Assembly (NCBI RefSeq): GCF_041260155.1 | Contig: NC_091935.1 | Coordinates: 44,724,303 to 44,788,302, forward strand | Length of the DNA: 64,000 nucleotides | Reading direction: 5' to 3' | From: Ptychodera flava | Taxonomy: Eukaryota; Hemichordata; Enteropneusta; Ptychoderidae | Shown: positions 13,169 to 25,379 of the stretch, in pieces | How positions within the stretch are numbered: the stretch's first letter is position 1 | Layout of the letters: the number at the start of each line of letters is the position of its first letter | The notes under the pieces: model-generated | Database searches by the model: none | Told to the model about the DNA's origin: nothing | What the model saw: only the letters and a program-made list of their open reading frames with translations | Position numbers and translations under genes: made by a program

Positions 13169-13325
13169 TACATTTATATTTTAACAGTCATTGTTTTTTA
13201 ATGAAATTGTTGACATGTCAGTTGTAAAAATGGGAATTTCAAAGTGTCAATCTTAAAGTTGAATACAGTAAATTTTGAATGAGCTGTAAATGTATTTCAC
13301 ACTTTCTATGCTTGGTGATATATAT

Positions 13326-13385
<60 letters not shown>

Positions 13386-13541
13386 ATATATCATATATTT
13401 ATATTTTAACAGTCATTCTGTTTTTTAATGAAATTGTTGACATGTCAGTTGTAAAATGGGAATTTCAAAGTGTCAATCTTCAAGTTTGAATACAGTAAAT
13501 TTTGAATGAGCTGTGAATGTATTTCACACTTTCTATGCTTG

Positions 13542-13593
<52 letters not shown>

Positions 13594-13743
13594 ATCATAC
13601 ATTTATATTTTAACAGTCGTTCTGTTTTTTAATGAAATTGTTGACATGTCAGTTGTAAAATGGGAATTTCAAAGTGTCAATCTTAAAGTTTGAATACAGT
13701 AAATTTTGAATGAGCTGTGAATGTATTTCACACTTTCTATGCT
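13115..13743. repeat. Three tandem units, each an (AT)n tract plus about 150 bp unique sequence
   Basis: (AT)n tracts at about 13116-13166, 13319-13391 and 13545-13595 each precede a nearly identical segment (13167-13318, 13392-13544, 13596-13743). Each segment runs from 'CATTTATATTTTAACAGTC' to 'CACTTTCTATGCTT'. The period varies mainly through the AT tract. Confidence 0.9.
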
Positions 13744-14257
13744 TAACCAGATATCCTGAACTGTTTTACAGAAATGGATGTCAATCATTTATGTCAAAGA
13801 GGAAAAAGCAGTAAATCAAAAATTTTGATGGGTTTTAAGACTTGCCAGCCATCCAATTAAATCTCCTGAGGAGCCATAGAGAGGTGTCTTAGCCAAATCT
13901 GATGTGTGCAGTGTCTGAGATGACCTTTTCTTGTAACATTGAAACCATAAAAGCACAGCTAATAATGACAAAAACTGCCTTTTTTTAACTGTTATTTTAG
14001 TCATAAAAAAGCATCTTTTTAGAGAAAACCTGAGACACAAAGGAAAACAGTTGCATCAATGACAATGAAAGATATCTTGTCATTTTTCTATCTCTTAAAT
14101 AAGTCACTGTATCAAATATATATTGTGAAATATTTGTGCATGTTGCTTTCTCATACTGAATTATCATAGGGAGAACAGAAAAGTATCAGGAATTTGTCAT
14201 GCTTTTCATATGAAATGCAGATTTCATAACTGTACACTTTCACTTAGCAAACATCAA

Positions 14258-14545
14258 GATATCTCTGGCATATATCTCTGATTTATTAAGTATGGTGCCC
14301 TAAGGACGCAGAGAAAAATATGAAACATCCTGATATCTCTGATATATATGTCTTGTATATTAAAGTCATGCACCGGAAAGACGTACTGAAAAATGTCTGA
14401 TATATTAAAGTAATGCGCTCGAAGAGCACGCTGAAAAATATTGAACATACAGATATCTCTGATATATGTATGCCTAATATGTTAGAGTTGGGCGTGCTGA
14501 AAAATATGTCTGATAATTAAAGTTACGCGCCCGAAGGGTGCGCCG
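14258..14545. repeat. Degenerate 55-75-bp tandem repeat
   Basis: About five units contain 'GATATCTCTGATATAT', 'TATTAAAGT' and a 'GCGC(C/T)CGAAG...GC(G/T)GAAAAAT' block. They lie within TIR element copy 2. Confidence 0.75.
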
Positions 14546-15221
14546 AAAAATGCAACTGAATGATGACATTTGTGGCTGACACGATGCATTTTAGGCAATG
14601 ATGAGCCTGTGTCGAAATTCAAAAACACACTGACCCCCCTATTGGGCATTTCAAAAACATGGTGACCCCCCCCTATCACCAAAGTCAAAACAGGGTGACC
14701 CCCCCATGAATCCACCAACCCCCCCCCCCGGCCGAAGAAACTGACCAGTCCCTTAGCGTCGCCATGACAAATGCTTGGATGGTAGTTTCTATGAGCCTTG
14801 CGAGTACATTCATTCTTCGTGAACTGTTGACCTTGTGTCACATGAAACAAATTGTGAATTGATTTTATACTTATTTATCAACGAAACGTTAAAGGCTTCT
14901 TGTCAGTTGAATGTCATTTGAAAATTTCAACATCAACAAGGTTGAATCAGTATTCTGGCGCGGTAATTCGTTCATCATTTTCTTACACACTTTGCTTAAC
15001 TATATCAGCACTTCAAGTTGAACTCCAAACGATTGATGTATAGCTTTCTTTATGTAGTCATATTGCTTTATCTTGCACGAGATTCATGATTAACTTTATA
15101 ATTAATTTCATAAGCCAAAATGTATATGAAATATGCTTTATCAAAAACTTCTGAGGCTACACCTGATTGATTCACAATTAAAATAAAACAGAGTTCATTG
15201 GAGTATAAATTAATTTCACAG

Positions 15222-15356
15222 GTTGTCCTAATGGAAAATGGGGATTACCGGGCTGTCTACTCTCCTGTCCAACGTGTTACAATGGAGGGATGTGTAACTC
15301 AGACACTGGGGAATGCGTCTGTCCACCCGGATTTCAGGGAACAAAGTGTCAAACCG
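15222..15356 (+). CDS. Receptor exon: EGF-like repeat 1
   Basis: Phase 1-1, 45 codons, acceptor TTCACAG, donor GTAAGT. It encodes 'GCPNGKWGLPGC...CP.CYNGGMC' followed by 'TGECVCPPGFQGTKC'. The W-G after the first Cys and the full eight-Cys pattern are those of Tie/MEGF-type (laminin-EGF-like) repeats. Confidence 0.92.
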
Positions 15357-15476
15357 GTAAGTAATCAGATATACCAAAAAATTCTAGAGACAGGATATGC
15401 ACTTCGTGAGTGCCTCGAAACCTATTCGACATACGGGCAGCAATTCAATTAACGTAGTGATATTTTTCAATTTTAG

Positions 15477-15623
15477 GTTGTGGAAAAAACAGCTGGGGTA
15501 TGACTTGTGACAGAGTATGTTCAACTGGCAATTCTGATGCATGTCGTACAACAATGTACTGCCTAGCTGATCCCTATGGATGTTCATGCACTGCATCATA
15601 TGGAGGAATCGACTGTGCAACGG
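15477..15623 (+). CDS. Receptor exon: EGF-like repeat 2
   Basis: Phase 1-1, 49 codons, acceptor TTTTAG, donor GTAAGT. It starts 'GCGKNSWGMTC' and ends 'GCSCTASYGGIDC'. It is a Tie-like EGF repeat with an enlarged middle loop. Two decayed copies of this exon lie downstream (16320-16500). Confidence 0.88.
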
Positions 15624-17892
15624 GTAAGTACTATAATGGGTGGTAGATTAATAGAATCTAACATCACCAAGGATGTGGGATCAGATTTCTCACACGAGTT
15701 GAGGATATTTTGTCTCAAACGAGCCGCAGGCTCAATGAGTGTCTCAGATTAAAACAAAATGCGTTAAATTTCACTAGAAACATTTAACTGTATCATTGAC
15801 TAGATATCAATCCGCGTCACTCGATATAGTCCTATATTTCCCTCAGATCACACGCTGCAACTGTTCATGTAGTCACTGCCGAAACTTTAACTTCTGCTCC
15901 TGACGAGACATACATTAGGCGATATGTTCAAAATGGCCTATGTTTGAAAAATTCGACTGTCTTTTGTCAGTCTGTCTCCAACTACGTACAATATAATCCA
16001 CGCTGTCGTCATCTACTGCATGGTTTCCTGCTTAACGTTTAGTTTTAATCCGTCTGCTGCTCATTGCGTCATTGGATAATATTTCGTAGTTGGAGCCAAA
16101 TGACATTTATTATCCAATCAGAGATCGTGTAATATATACCGCTTTCGTGTATGCACATTTATACACAGTGTGAGATGATTTCTGGGAGTGTGGGATCGAT
16201 TTTCTTATCCCAGACATGTTCATTAATTGCCTGGATTTCTCAACGAAGAATTTTGAATTTTTCATGACACCAAAGTGATTTTAGCAAATAATGATTCGCC
16301 TCTTTTAAGTTTGAAATAGATGGGTATGGTTTGTGGCAAAAGACGTTCAAGTGCTAATTCAGACGTGTACAAATGTACTTCATAGCTGATCTCTTTGGAT
16401 GTTCATGCAATGCATTCCAGTACAACTAATACTGAGTGAATGATAGAGTGGTTGTGTTCAACTACCGATTCGGACATGTACAGCATGTATTGGTGCTCTA
16501 AGTCCCTTGATTCCAATCTCTCTTAATTCATTACATCCTTTAATTCTGATCTCGCAAAAAATGAAGAATTTAATCGTCCCTCTGAATTTTCGGCGCTGTC
16601 AAGATAAGGGTAATAAATTAATAAATAATACCTCTCTCAACCACACCAGCGTTGCAATATACATCCACGATAATAATGATCATCGAAAAACCATTCAGAA
16701 GTTATACAAAGGCTGTAGTGTATTTCATATTTCCGTGTCGAATTTGAATAGTGCACACAGTCTTTAAATGGTTTAAAAGTGGATCCCCTGAATCAAGTAT
16801 CACAATACAAAAAGTCGGCATTATAACACTGGCGTACTGGCCAGTATAACTTGTTCGGTGGTCATGTGATTGCACACCAGGTACATCGCTTTAACTTTCA
16901 CAGAATGGGAATGACTACGACATAATCACGAACTGCAGTAGCCTTCAGTGGAGATATTCTCTTGTGTATTTTTCGTGAAGGGTGAAATATTTCCATAAAT
17001 ATGATAAACTCCAGACTGGCATTGGAACTAATTTGGGATAATTGGATCTTTAGAGTTTTCAAAGTTCTCAAAAGTTTTAGGTGCCTTATAGGTGAATGTT
17101 CCAATATTACAAATAACTAATAAATCAAGTGTGTAACTTATAAAGAAAGGCAGATGAGCTTACATTTGCAGATTAAAACCGACATTACTTCAGCATCCAT
17201 TTATCCCAAATTAGTTCAAATCGTGTTGTTAGCTAATTCTGGATCTTTCACCATAATTTATCTACAATTTCTTTTTTCATCAGCGTATCAGTCACTCCAA
17301 AGCGTCGTATGGCAGCCTAAGACAGGTTTTCAATGGAGGTAATAAACGAAGATTACCTTCACGGGTTTTCCTAGCGACTGAATGCGTTCCCTTTGAGTCT
17401 ATGCGGTAGTGAGTTAGTTTCTGCCGGATTACCTATGATTTCGAGTGAACACCCCAAACATCTCCACACCCCCCCCCCCAGTATTACGTTCAACCCACTC
17501 ATTGCGTTCGCCCCACCTACGCGATCTTCATGAAAACATAGCACAAATCATCGCTTTAACCCCGCTCAACTTTTCACAAATCAGACTTGAATCAAGTCTA
17601 CCAATACGATAGCCGAGTACGCACGCTATGTATCCGCCGCGCCAACAATGAGTCAGCAATGGGCGCTGAATGTCCCTGCGACGACACTCATCGCGTTAGA
17701 TTCTGCTTTTACTTTTTGGTTTTTTTGCTAAAACTACCCAGGAAAGACTTTTTAACGCCATGGCTTAATTTTTTCGTTTGCATCAATCCAAAATAACACC
17801 ATATAACCGTCTTTTTTCTATTTACCATAATCGTTAATGTGGTTTGTGAAATTATTGCAGTAATCTGTACACATTTATCGCTTTATCGATAG
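15624..17892 (+). other. Intron with EGF exon relics
   Basis: Besides the relic exon at 16320-16500 it has a poly-C run at 17470-17480 and short unrecognised open frames. No transposon ends were found. Confidence 0.45.
16320..16500 (+). pseudogene. Decayed duplicate(s) of EGF exon 2
   Basis: 16320-16425 aligns by eye with 15490-15600. Shared strings include 'GTTCAA' followed by 'CTAATTC(A/T)GA', 'TAGCTGATC', 'TATGGATGTTCATGCA'-like (here TTTGGATGTTCATGCA) and 'ATGCATTCC'. A second, shorter echo ('GTGTTCAACTACCGATTC' and so on) follows at 16452-16500. Indels and stops make it non-coding. Confidence 0.7.
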
Positions 17893-18021
17893 ATTGTCAA
17901 AGTGGAATGTATGGCTCTGGATGCACACAGACATGTCATTGTATCGATGGTTGTGATAGAGCTACAGGTGAATGTAACAGCGGTGGTTGTGAGCAGGGAT
18001 GGAGTGGATTCAAATGTCACA
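17893..18021 (+). CDS. Receptor exon: EGF-like repeat 3
   Basis: Phase 1-1, 43 codons, acceptor GATAG, donor GTGAGT. It encodes 'DCQSGMYGSGCTQTCHC', then 'RATGECNSGGCEQGWSGFKC'. It is a compact Tie-like EGF with Y-G in place of W-G. Confidence 0.9.
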
Positions 18022-18048
18022 GTGAGTAACAAACTATGTTCAATATCC

Positions 18049-18168
18049 CAGTGAAAAGTATGGCTCTGGATGCACACACACATGCCATTGTGTCAAAGGT
18101 TGTGATAGACAGGTGAATTACAGTGGTGGTTGTTTGCAGGGATGGAGTAGCTTAAAAAGTCAAAGTGA
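18049..18168 (+). pseudogene. Decayed tandem duplicate of EGF exon 3
   Basis: Starting 28 bp after the live exon, 'AAGTATGGCTCTGGATGCAC' repeats 17911-17930 with one or two changes. The rest follows to 'GGATGGAGT...TCAAAGTGA'. A deletion removes 'GCTACAG...GTAAC' sequence and several Cys codons are lost (for example TGT to AGT near the end). It cannot encode an EGF repeat. Confidence 0.85.
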
Positions 18169-18960
18169 ATACCAATGTACGAGCGGCCGATTATAAAATA
18201 ATTAGTTGACGCTTTCACATATTCTTTTCTTATAATTGACCATTATTGTTACGGCTTTCGGGTCTGTCTTGTCGATTTAGTTTAAAACTCGTAAATTTAT
18301 ACTGCCTGTAATTTCGACTCTTGTGACCTATATGTCGCAGCACTTCAAACATCAAATAGTTATAATCTTTACTGACAATGGACAGATGTAGCTGCATGAT
18401 GGGCGTAACTCACAAATATAGTTTAGTCTAACATTTATTTACTGTTACTTAGTTAAAAATTCTGCCATTGCAAAAATTTTGGGTTCAAGAATGAAATTTT
18501 TGGACGAAAAGTAGGTTTTTAGCCCAGGATGACAACGACCTGTTAAGTACCTTCAAAGGTCACAAAACTAAAAAAATACAGGTACAAAAACTATTAGAGG
18601 CAGGAGGAAAAAAATTACTGGTACGAAAGAAATTACATCTTTGAAAAAAACTCCAGGTATCACAAACAAATTACATGTGAAAAAATAACAGGCATAAAAA
18701 AATCTACGAACGGAAAAATAACAGGTATGACAAAAATACGGGTATGAAAAAAATACAGGTAAGGAAGAAAATACAGGTTTGAAAAAATGACAGATGTGAA
18801 ATGAAAACATACCAAGGTGGCCAAAGTAAGCCACGATACTTTTTACACATTCGATCACAGTATCATTATGTTGATGTCTCAAGGGCCTGCATGGAATTTT
18901 ATGTCGCAGCATTGTTGGTCACATGGTAGTGTATATATCACAATTGCAATATTTTTTTAG

Positions 18961-19113
18961 TTCCAGATTCATGTATTGACGGTCTCTACGGTGAACTGTG
19001 TGTTTACAAATGTCACTGCAAAGACAATGCAGCATGTGATAAGACGACAGGAATCTGTTCAAATGGCGAGTGTGCTCCAGGATGGATCAATTTATCTGAT
19101 GACTGTCAACAGG
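18961..19113 (+). CDS. Receptor exon: EGF-like repeat 4
   Basis: Phase 1-1, 51 codons, acceptor TTTTTTTAG, donor GTACAT (weak). It encodes 'SCIDGLYGELCVYKCHC', then 'KTTGICSNGECAPGW' and a final Cys. It is the last of the EGF series before the third Ig exon. Confidence 0.88.
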
Positions 19114-19389
19114 GTACATAGGCTTACCGGTTTTTTTGTAGAGCATGTTAGTTACCATCGTAACATTATAGAATTGACATATGTGTGCACTTAACCAACC
19201 TGATCATGCAATTGCACAATGTGGTTGTGAACGTCTTCTATTAAATGTTGATACTTGACCAATGGTTTTGTTAGGCAAACTCTCGAAGTTAAAACTACTT
19301 CACCGTTATCATAAATGACGACAACCTAGCTGTTTTCGATACGTTTCAGTTCGTAGCATTTACATACATGTGTGTCTACTCCAATATAT

Positions 19390-20605
19390 TGTGCTATTCA
19401 AATCGTTCAAATCGTATTTGCGGGGTCGTACGCAATCGGTCTGTGTTGAGTCAATTCTGTCGGAGCACAGTTCCTTGAATGCGGTGTCCCCCAGGGTTCG
19501 GTCCTTGGACCAATTCTTTTCAGTTTATACATTGCACCATTAGAGGATATCGTGACCAAGTATGGGCTTAATTGTATGACGTATGCAGATGACACCCAAT
19601 CTTATATCATTTGTAAGGGCGATCGTGTCCGATCGATGTTATCGAGTCTTGTGTGGAGAATATCCGAGGGTGGATGAGAGAAAATATGCATGGTTTTCAA
19701 TGACGGGAAGACAGAGATTTTACATTTCTCATCTAAATTCAAAGGTGTCAGCCCGGTAACTCGCTGTGATGTACAGATTGGTGATGTCACCATACAGCCT
19801 TCGAACGCAGTTCGTAATCTTGGTATTACCATGGATACAGTCGGTAGTATGTCGGCCCATGTTGTTAATGTTTGTAGGTCAGCCTCCCATGCGTTGTGGA
19901 AGATAGGAAAAATTCGTAACATCTTAGATCAGAGCACTACGTAGGAACTTGTTCACACTTTCATCACGTCTCGTTTCGATTATTGTAACAGTTTGCTTTT
20001 TGGCCTGCCAGCTTATGAAATTCAAAAGCTGCAAACGATTCAGAACTCTGCAGCCCGTTTAATTACTAGAACAAGAAAAAACAGACCATATCACACCTTG
20101 TCTTTACAGATTACATTGGCTTCCAGTTAAGCAAAGGATAGAATTCAAAATTCTTAGCATCACTCACAAGATACTAAAAGGTCATGCTCCAAAGTATTAA
20201 GGTGAATTGCTCACAGTCCGTGACACTCAGCGCACACTTTGCTCTCACTCTAGTGTTGTAAATTTATATCAGCCAATAGGAAACACGGTGTATTACGGTG
20301 ATAGGGCTTTCTCAATTTGTTGCACCTCGCTTATGGAATTCTCTGTCATTACATATTCGAGCGGTTCAGTCATTCGATGTTTTTAAAAGTAAACTGAAAA
20401 CTCACCTTTTTACGTCTTTTTATTCATAATTTTTGTAGTTTTTATGATGAATTTTTTTTATAACATGTTGCTATTTTAACTTTGCTTTTTTTACTGTTAG
20501 TTTAAAACAATTTTATGTTTCATCCTTCTCTTTGTTGATTTTAAGTGTAAAGCGCATTGAGATTATTTTTAATATAATGCGCTGTATAAGAAATAAAGAT
20601 TAAGC
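19390..20605 (+). mobile_element. 5'-truncated CR1/L2-like LINE remnant
   Basis: The + strand reads 'GVPQGSVLGPILFSLYI' and, after a 'Y-A-D-D' box (19582-19593), a 'KTE.L.FSSK' block at 19700-19740, then 'LGI.MD', 'C.SA...LW.IGKIR' and 'FDYCNSLL.GLP' up to about 20010. Later blocks ('LQ.IQN.AARL', 'YG.R.F...AP.LWN') are in shifting frames. It ends with 'AAGCGCATTGAGATTATTT' and an 'AAATAAAGATTAAG' tail. It is dead and sits in the intron between EGF 4 and the third Ig exon. Confidence 0.8.
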
Positions 20606-21844
20606 CTATTCATGCGTCAGTGGCAGAAAATCAATCAAAATACAAACTGTATCACTATTGTGTACATGCGCCTACAATGTACAATTGTGACCTGTTCGAA
20701 AAGCGGATCGCATTTCTTTTTGCCCCCAAAAAATAAAAATCGAGTTTAAGATTTTGTGGTGTTCATTAAAGGGGCTAGGTTTTTTTCGGAAACGTCATAC
20801 AGAGGGTGGTTCTGGCAATAATCTTCTGCATTCATTTGCCGAACGTTTTATAAGAGCTTGGAACAATTTACACGACTTTGACAAATACGAACAATGCTAA
20901 TTTCCGCTAGAGCGAGAGCAAAGTTTGTCATCAACGTTCACATTACTTTCTCAGTGATTTTTGTCTCTAACTGAACCATGTATGACGTGCGGTATGGTGT
21001 TCCCAAGTATAGGTAACATTTCGTACCGCTACCTGTGCGCAAAATTCGACAAAGTTTAGGAGACATGGGCACCAATCACCTATACCGTTTGCCACCTTGA
21101 GTAATCCCGCCTGCAGAATCTGGTTTCCCCGGTCCCATAGTAGTCGTTACAGATGGTGGTAATACCTGACGTACTTTGGTCAGAATATCCCAAACAAATG
21201 ACTGAAGCGACTTGCCAATAAGCATTGATAGGCCATCGTGATTTAAAACATTAAGGTAATATGCGCCTCGAAAGTGAAAGACTTAAACTTTTGCTCAACT
21301 TTCCTCATTGAAACTTTCAACCATTTTCTTACCTAAGCAAGAATAAAAATCAGGGGTCACCGTGCAAACTTGGTACTAGAGAGACAAATAATTTGTGATT
21401 TCTCGATATTTGAAATCCAAAATGGCCGCCGTCCCTGTGTTAACTCTATGAGAAAAAATAAATTTTCTATTTTCGAAAAACTAAGACGGTGAAAACTTTT
21501 CTTTCGGCAAGAGCTTCAAAATGAGCTCCCACAAGTGGTAGGTCAGAAGAAAGTTGATAAAATTTGAAGGCCTGAATTTCTTTCCCCGAGGTGCGTTCTA
21601 CCTTAAATCACATTGTTGTAACTTCGTTAGATGCTGAATTTCCGACGTTAAAAATGTCGCTTTTAATGTACTTTCTAATCGGCACAAGATGTTGGCATTG
21701 AGACGTAACATAAACCACTTACAATTTCAGGCATTTTAAATCGATTTTTACAAACAGACTCGGACATCGGGTTCGGCAAACAACAATGAAGGTGTGATAA
21801 CATGTCATTCTGTTATAAATCGAACAAAACGTTTTCGTTTTCAG
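20606..21844 (+). other. Intron remainder
   Basis: Apart from the TTAA element at 21255-21602, I see no coding or repeat structure. Confidence 0.4.
21255..21602. mobile_element. 348-bp MITE with TTAA target duplication
   Basis: The left end GGTAATATGCGCCTCGAAAG and the right end (reverse complement GGTAGAACGCACCTCGGGGA) form imperfect TIRs. They are flanked by TTAA at 21251-21254 and 21603-21606. The interior includes 'CAAAATGGCCGCCGTCCC'. No ORF is present. Confidence 0.75.
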
Positions 21845-22120
21845 ATGGGAGTCTGCAAATACGTGCCCTGTATAACGTAAAGTCAACCCTGGTGAACAGA
21901 CCTCTATCATCTGTGAAGTTAGCAAGAATCCACCTATATCGTCTGATGACGTGACACTAGTTGATCAGTCTGGATCTGATATCACACAAACAGATCATCA
22001 TTTCAGCGGGATGTACATTTCCATCAGTAACTATAGCAATGCTATAGTTGATGACGGACTGTCATACACTTGTAGAGTTGGTTAACGACTCAAAAGAACT
22101 GACAACTTTCGAAATATATG
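21845..22120 (+). CDS. Receptor exon: third Ig-like domain, with two compensating indels
   Basis: The exon is 276 bp, phase 1-1, acceptor TTTTCAG, donor GTAAGG. The exon phase enters at 21847, but reading straight through stops at 21949 or just after. The Ig-like reading ('PGEQTSIICEVS', 'DDVTLVD', 'LSYTCRV') is in the next frame from about 21882 to 22075. The original frame resumes with 'NDSKELTTFEIY'. One base is missing near 21880 (AAA run) and one is extra near 22079 (GTTGGTT). The two cancel, so the exon keeps its length and phase. Either consensus errors or a recently damaged exon would explain this. Both Ig cysteines are present in the shifted frame. Confidence 0.75.
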
Positions 22121-22819
22121 GTAAGGACCACAGGAAATATTATGACGTATTAATTTCTAGCCATCAGAAATATGATACTCAGACAAACACGCATGTGACA
22201 ATGAAAAATTGTTACACAACACAACACTACACGCTTGACGGTCAGTACAATCATCATTCTCTCGTGCCTGAAACACGGAAGTTTTAGGATTCATTGTTTT
22301 CAAAAAAATAGTCGTAACTTTAAGTGTGTATCCGTATTTAATTTCACCTAGCCTATTACAGACGTTTTGAGCTTAGATTATATAAGCTAAATTCACGTTT
22401 GTTGAATAAAGTGCCATGTATCTCAAAAGGGAGATACAGTCGACTTCAAAATGTAACTACCAACAAATATTACACGACGAAGTTTGAGGGTCAAGGGGTG
22501 CGGGCATCACACACAACCAGCCACAAAGACGCAGTGGCGAGTAGATGAATAATTTATTTATTTGTTTATTTATTTAGTATCTATCTATTTATTCATTTTA
22601 TTTGTTAATTATTAAATCTTGTGGCTTTTTTTAAAACCGCAATCGTCTTAATAAACGTGGTTTTTTCTTAAAATTATAAGACTGGGAAACAAAAAAGTGA
22701 CATTTGTTGACTAACTATAACTTTTAAAACCTATACGGGAGTAGAAACTTCAATTCTCCCTAGAATATAGTTAAACAAAGAACATAACATAATCCCTCTA
22801 CACTGTGTGCTTATTTCAG
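22121..22819 (+). other. Intron, AT-rich
   Basis: It contains a loose TTTA/TTTG-rich patch at 22550-22610 and no other structure. Confidence 0.5.
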
Positions 22820-23149
22820 TCTTACCTGAATTTTTACCGAGCAATCGTCCTGAAATTTCTCCACGAGCAACAACAACAGCTGTCACGTGGGAGAAATGGG
22901 AGAAAGGTACCGACCCCGGAGATGGACCTGTCGAGTCTTACAAAGTGTACTTCAAAAAGACAGCAGATGGCGATTGGACGGCAAATCGACATTTCCAGGT
23001 AGATGATCCAGATCAGACAAATTACACCACAAACATCACGGGTCTTGACTGGTCTACTAGTTATGATTTTACAGTAACTGTCAAACGACCAGGACCAAGG
23101 GGTGAAGGCAGCAAAGACACATACAGTACAGTAAACACACTGTGTGATG
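22820..23149 (+). CDS. Receptor exon: FN3 domain 1
   Basis: Phase 1-1, 110 codons, open throughout, acceptor TTTCAG, donor GTAAGT. It is a complete fibronectin type III fold in one exon: 'TTAVTWEKWE' (B strand Trp), 'GPVESYKVYFK' (C strand Tyr), 'ITGLDWSTSYDFTVTV' (the L...Y.F.V E-F signature), and a closing 'TVNTLCD'. Confidence 0.92.
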
Positions 23150-23546
23150 GTAAGTGCATTTAATGCGAAAACGACCCAGCTGGATCTTGCAATGAGACTT
23201 TTCATTATCTTTATTATTACAAATCACAGCAATCAAGGTGCAAAAAGGCGATATCATGCAGTAAATTGCATTGTCAGATGACATCATTTTCAAGTAATGT
23301 CATATAATCGGAGCTTTCACAACAGTCACATTGCAGTCAATTCTTATCAATGACAAAAATATACCGATTCTATAAAATGCATTTATTCCCGTTTAAATGT
23401 TTAATATTGGTCCTTTGATGGTTTCTTTAATGTCAGATATTGAAATTCGAATATTTTTGTATAGCTGCTTAGAAAGGTGATGGCATATTCCACCTCCACG
23501 AATATCAAGTTGTATTTTTCTTTTGTGAAACAATGTCCCATTGTAG

Positions 23547-23617
23547 TACCTTCAGAGGGACCAACAATCACGGCAACAACATCAAGTCATCCAAATGCTC
23601 TGCAAGTTAGCTGGGTG
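23547..23617 (+). CDS. Receptor exon: FN3 domain 2, first part
   Basis: 71 bp, phase 1 in, phase 0 out. It encodes 'PSEGPTITATTSSHP' and the B-strand 'LQVSWV', with acceptor TTGTAG and donor GTGAGT. It joins the exon at 39542 to complete the domain, across a 15.9-kb intron. Confidence 0.82.
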
Positions 23618-25379
23618 GTGAGTGAAATATATACTATTGTTGGCGAAGTTTAACGTTTTTGGTATTTGAGTACTTTAAATAAAAACTGTACAGATCTAAT
23701 GTTGCCTTCTACATTTAGGCAAGAACGATAAATAACAGTTCTGTCCGACTAAGAAACTTGTAACTGAAAATAGAGGTATTAAATTTACGTAGTCACATCT
23801 CACAAGGGATCACTCACACGTTTTAGTCATTGAGATTAATGTAAACTTGACGATGACTTAAATTATTAATTGTAAAAATATCCAAATTTCCTTGAAAATA
23901 GAATGCTCAATTAGTTTTTGGCCCACTCGGTAGGCGTAGCCCACCAAAGTGGGCCAATGACGCTGGTTGGCGTGTGTTAGTCTGTAAGTAATGTCTGAGT
24001 GTGTGTGTGTGTAATTGTTATGGATTTTGTGTTATCGATTAAAATCCTTCGTCAAATGTCACGTCATTTTGTACACAGAATCTTCAGGTTTTCGACTAGT
24101 TCGGATTAGGTTTTGGAGCATTTGGGTTGCACAATTAGGCATAAATTAATTTTTGAAGTAATCGTTTGATTTATATTTACTCATTTATGCTCATTTTCAT
24201 ATCTGGGGAATATCAACTAAATTATGAGTAGGCTACATAACAGATTGAACAAAAACAACTTGTATAGTTAATTTATTTGTTTATTTATTTTACTTTATTT
24301 TAACAGAATAAGTCCATTCATTTCCTACGCAAATGGTGTTCTATGATCTCCAATGACGTCCTGCGTAAAAAAGCTATGAATATACATAACAAATAAATAT
24401 AAAATGACTAGTAGAACATATAATAAAACCAAACTTCAATTATCACACATCAAGTGATCCTACTAGTTCCATCTTTTCAATTACAATAATGCAAAACAAC
24501 AGCACTTGCAACATAACACAGTCAATATTAAATCTTTACTAAAACATTAAACTCGTCACCTAATTGACTGTGTTTCAAGGTGTTCATGAGTTATCATGAC
24601 ATAATTTGATCATTGCAAATACGTTGTTTGGAAATAGAAGTATAATGCTTCATAGACAAAGAACCAACTACCAAAATGTTTTACCATAAGAGGTATTTCC
24701 GTTGAACTTACCGACAAAATGAAACCATATTTCTCATGAATTTTCCTGATAGCATTTCTTATTCAAAACATTGTTGCATTTAATGTTTTATCCTTCAAAA
24801 TATCAACTATTCCCACTTGTCTAACTTAAATCTTACTTAGATTCACAGAAGGCTTCCATACGTTAACTTTGATGAACAGGCCTGTCATTTATACATTTTT
24901 CATAGATGATAATTACAAAAAAAACATGTCATCTGAAATCAACTTATGGTTTCCCTTTTTTCCTTCTCATATTCTGAAGATATTGATGATAAACCCTTAT
25001 AAAGTGAATATGAATTTAAACTATATAATACTTGCACTGTTAAAAATAATAGTATACTATGACGTACGATTCAACACGCGTGAGTGTATGCTGAAGTCTT
25101 TTCATTCAAGTTTTATACAATAGGTGCCTATTTGGTGATGAACGTTTCTAATGATACATTTTGTAACTCAAACCAATATCTTGCATTAATTGTCTATTTT
25201 CCAACTATTGCCGTGTGAGAAACTTCAGTTTTACTTTGATTTTTGATACGCCTTGAAGTAGGGTAAAGCATGCATCTAAGAATTACCCTAGGAGATAGGT
25301 GGCTTTAATCAGAATTTTAGGTGAGGAAGGTTTGAAAAGTCCATTCTAAAACGGCGCTGATTCCAAAAAAAGCAGTCTT

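Larger units (their letters stand above)
12934..14752. mobile_element. PIF/Harbinger-like TIR element, copy 2
   Basis: The left end GGGACTTGTCAGTTTCTTCG is matched by the reverse complement of the right end, GGGACTGGTCAGTTTCTTCG. Both run into GGCC plus a long G tract. The flanks are TGA (12931-12933) and TTA (14753-14755), one mismatch from a 3-bp TTA duplication. Subterminal 'GTGACCCCC' repeats followed by 'TTTGAAAA' recall copy 1. It contains two tandem-repeat blocks and no transposase. It lies in the receptor intron between the Ig and EGF exons. Confidence 0.7.

Noticed and set aside
20766..20790. TTAA followed by AGGGGCTAGG as the left end of another TTAA element
   Set aside because: No matching inverted end was found before 21250.
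23921..23960. TTGGCCCACT...AGTGGGCCAA inverted repeat as a MITE
   Set aside because: Arms of 10 bp only, no flanking duplication; may be chance.
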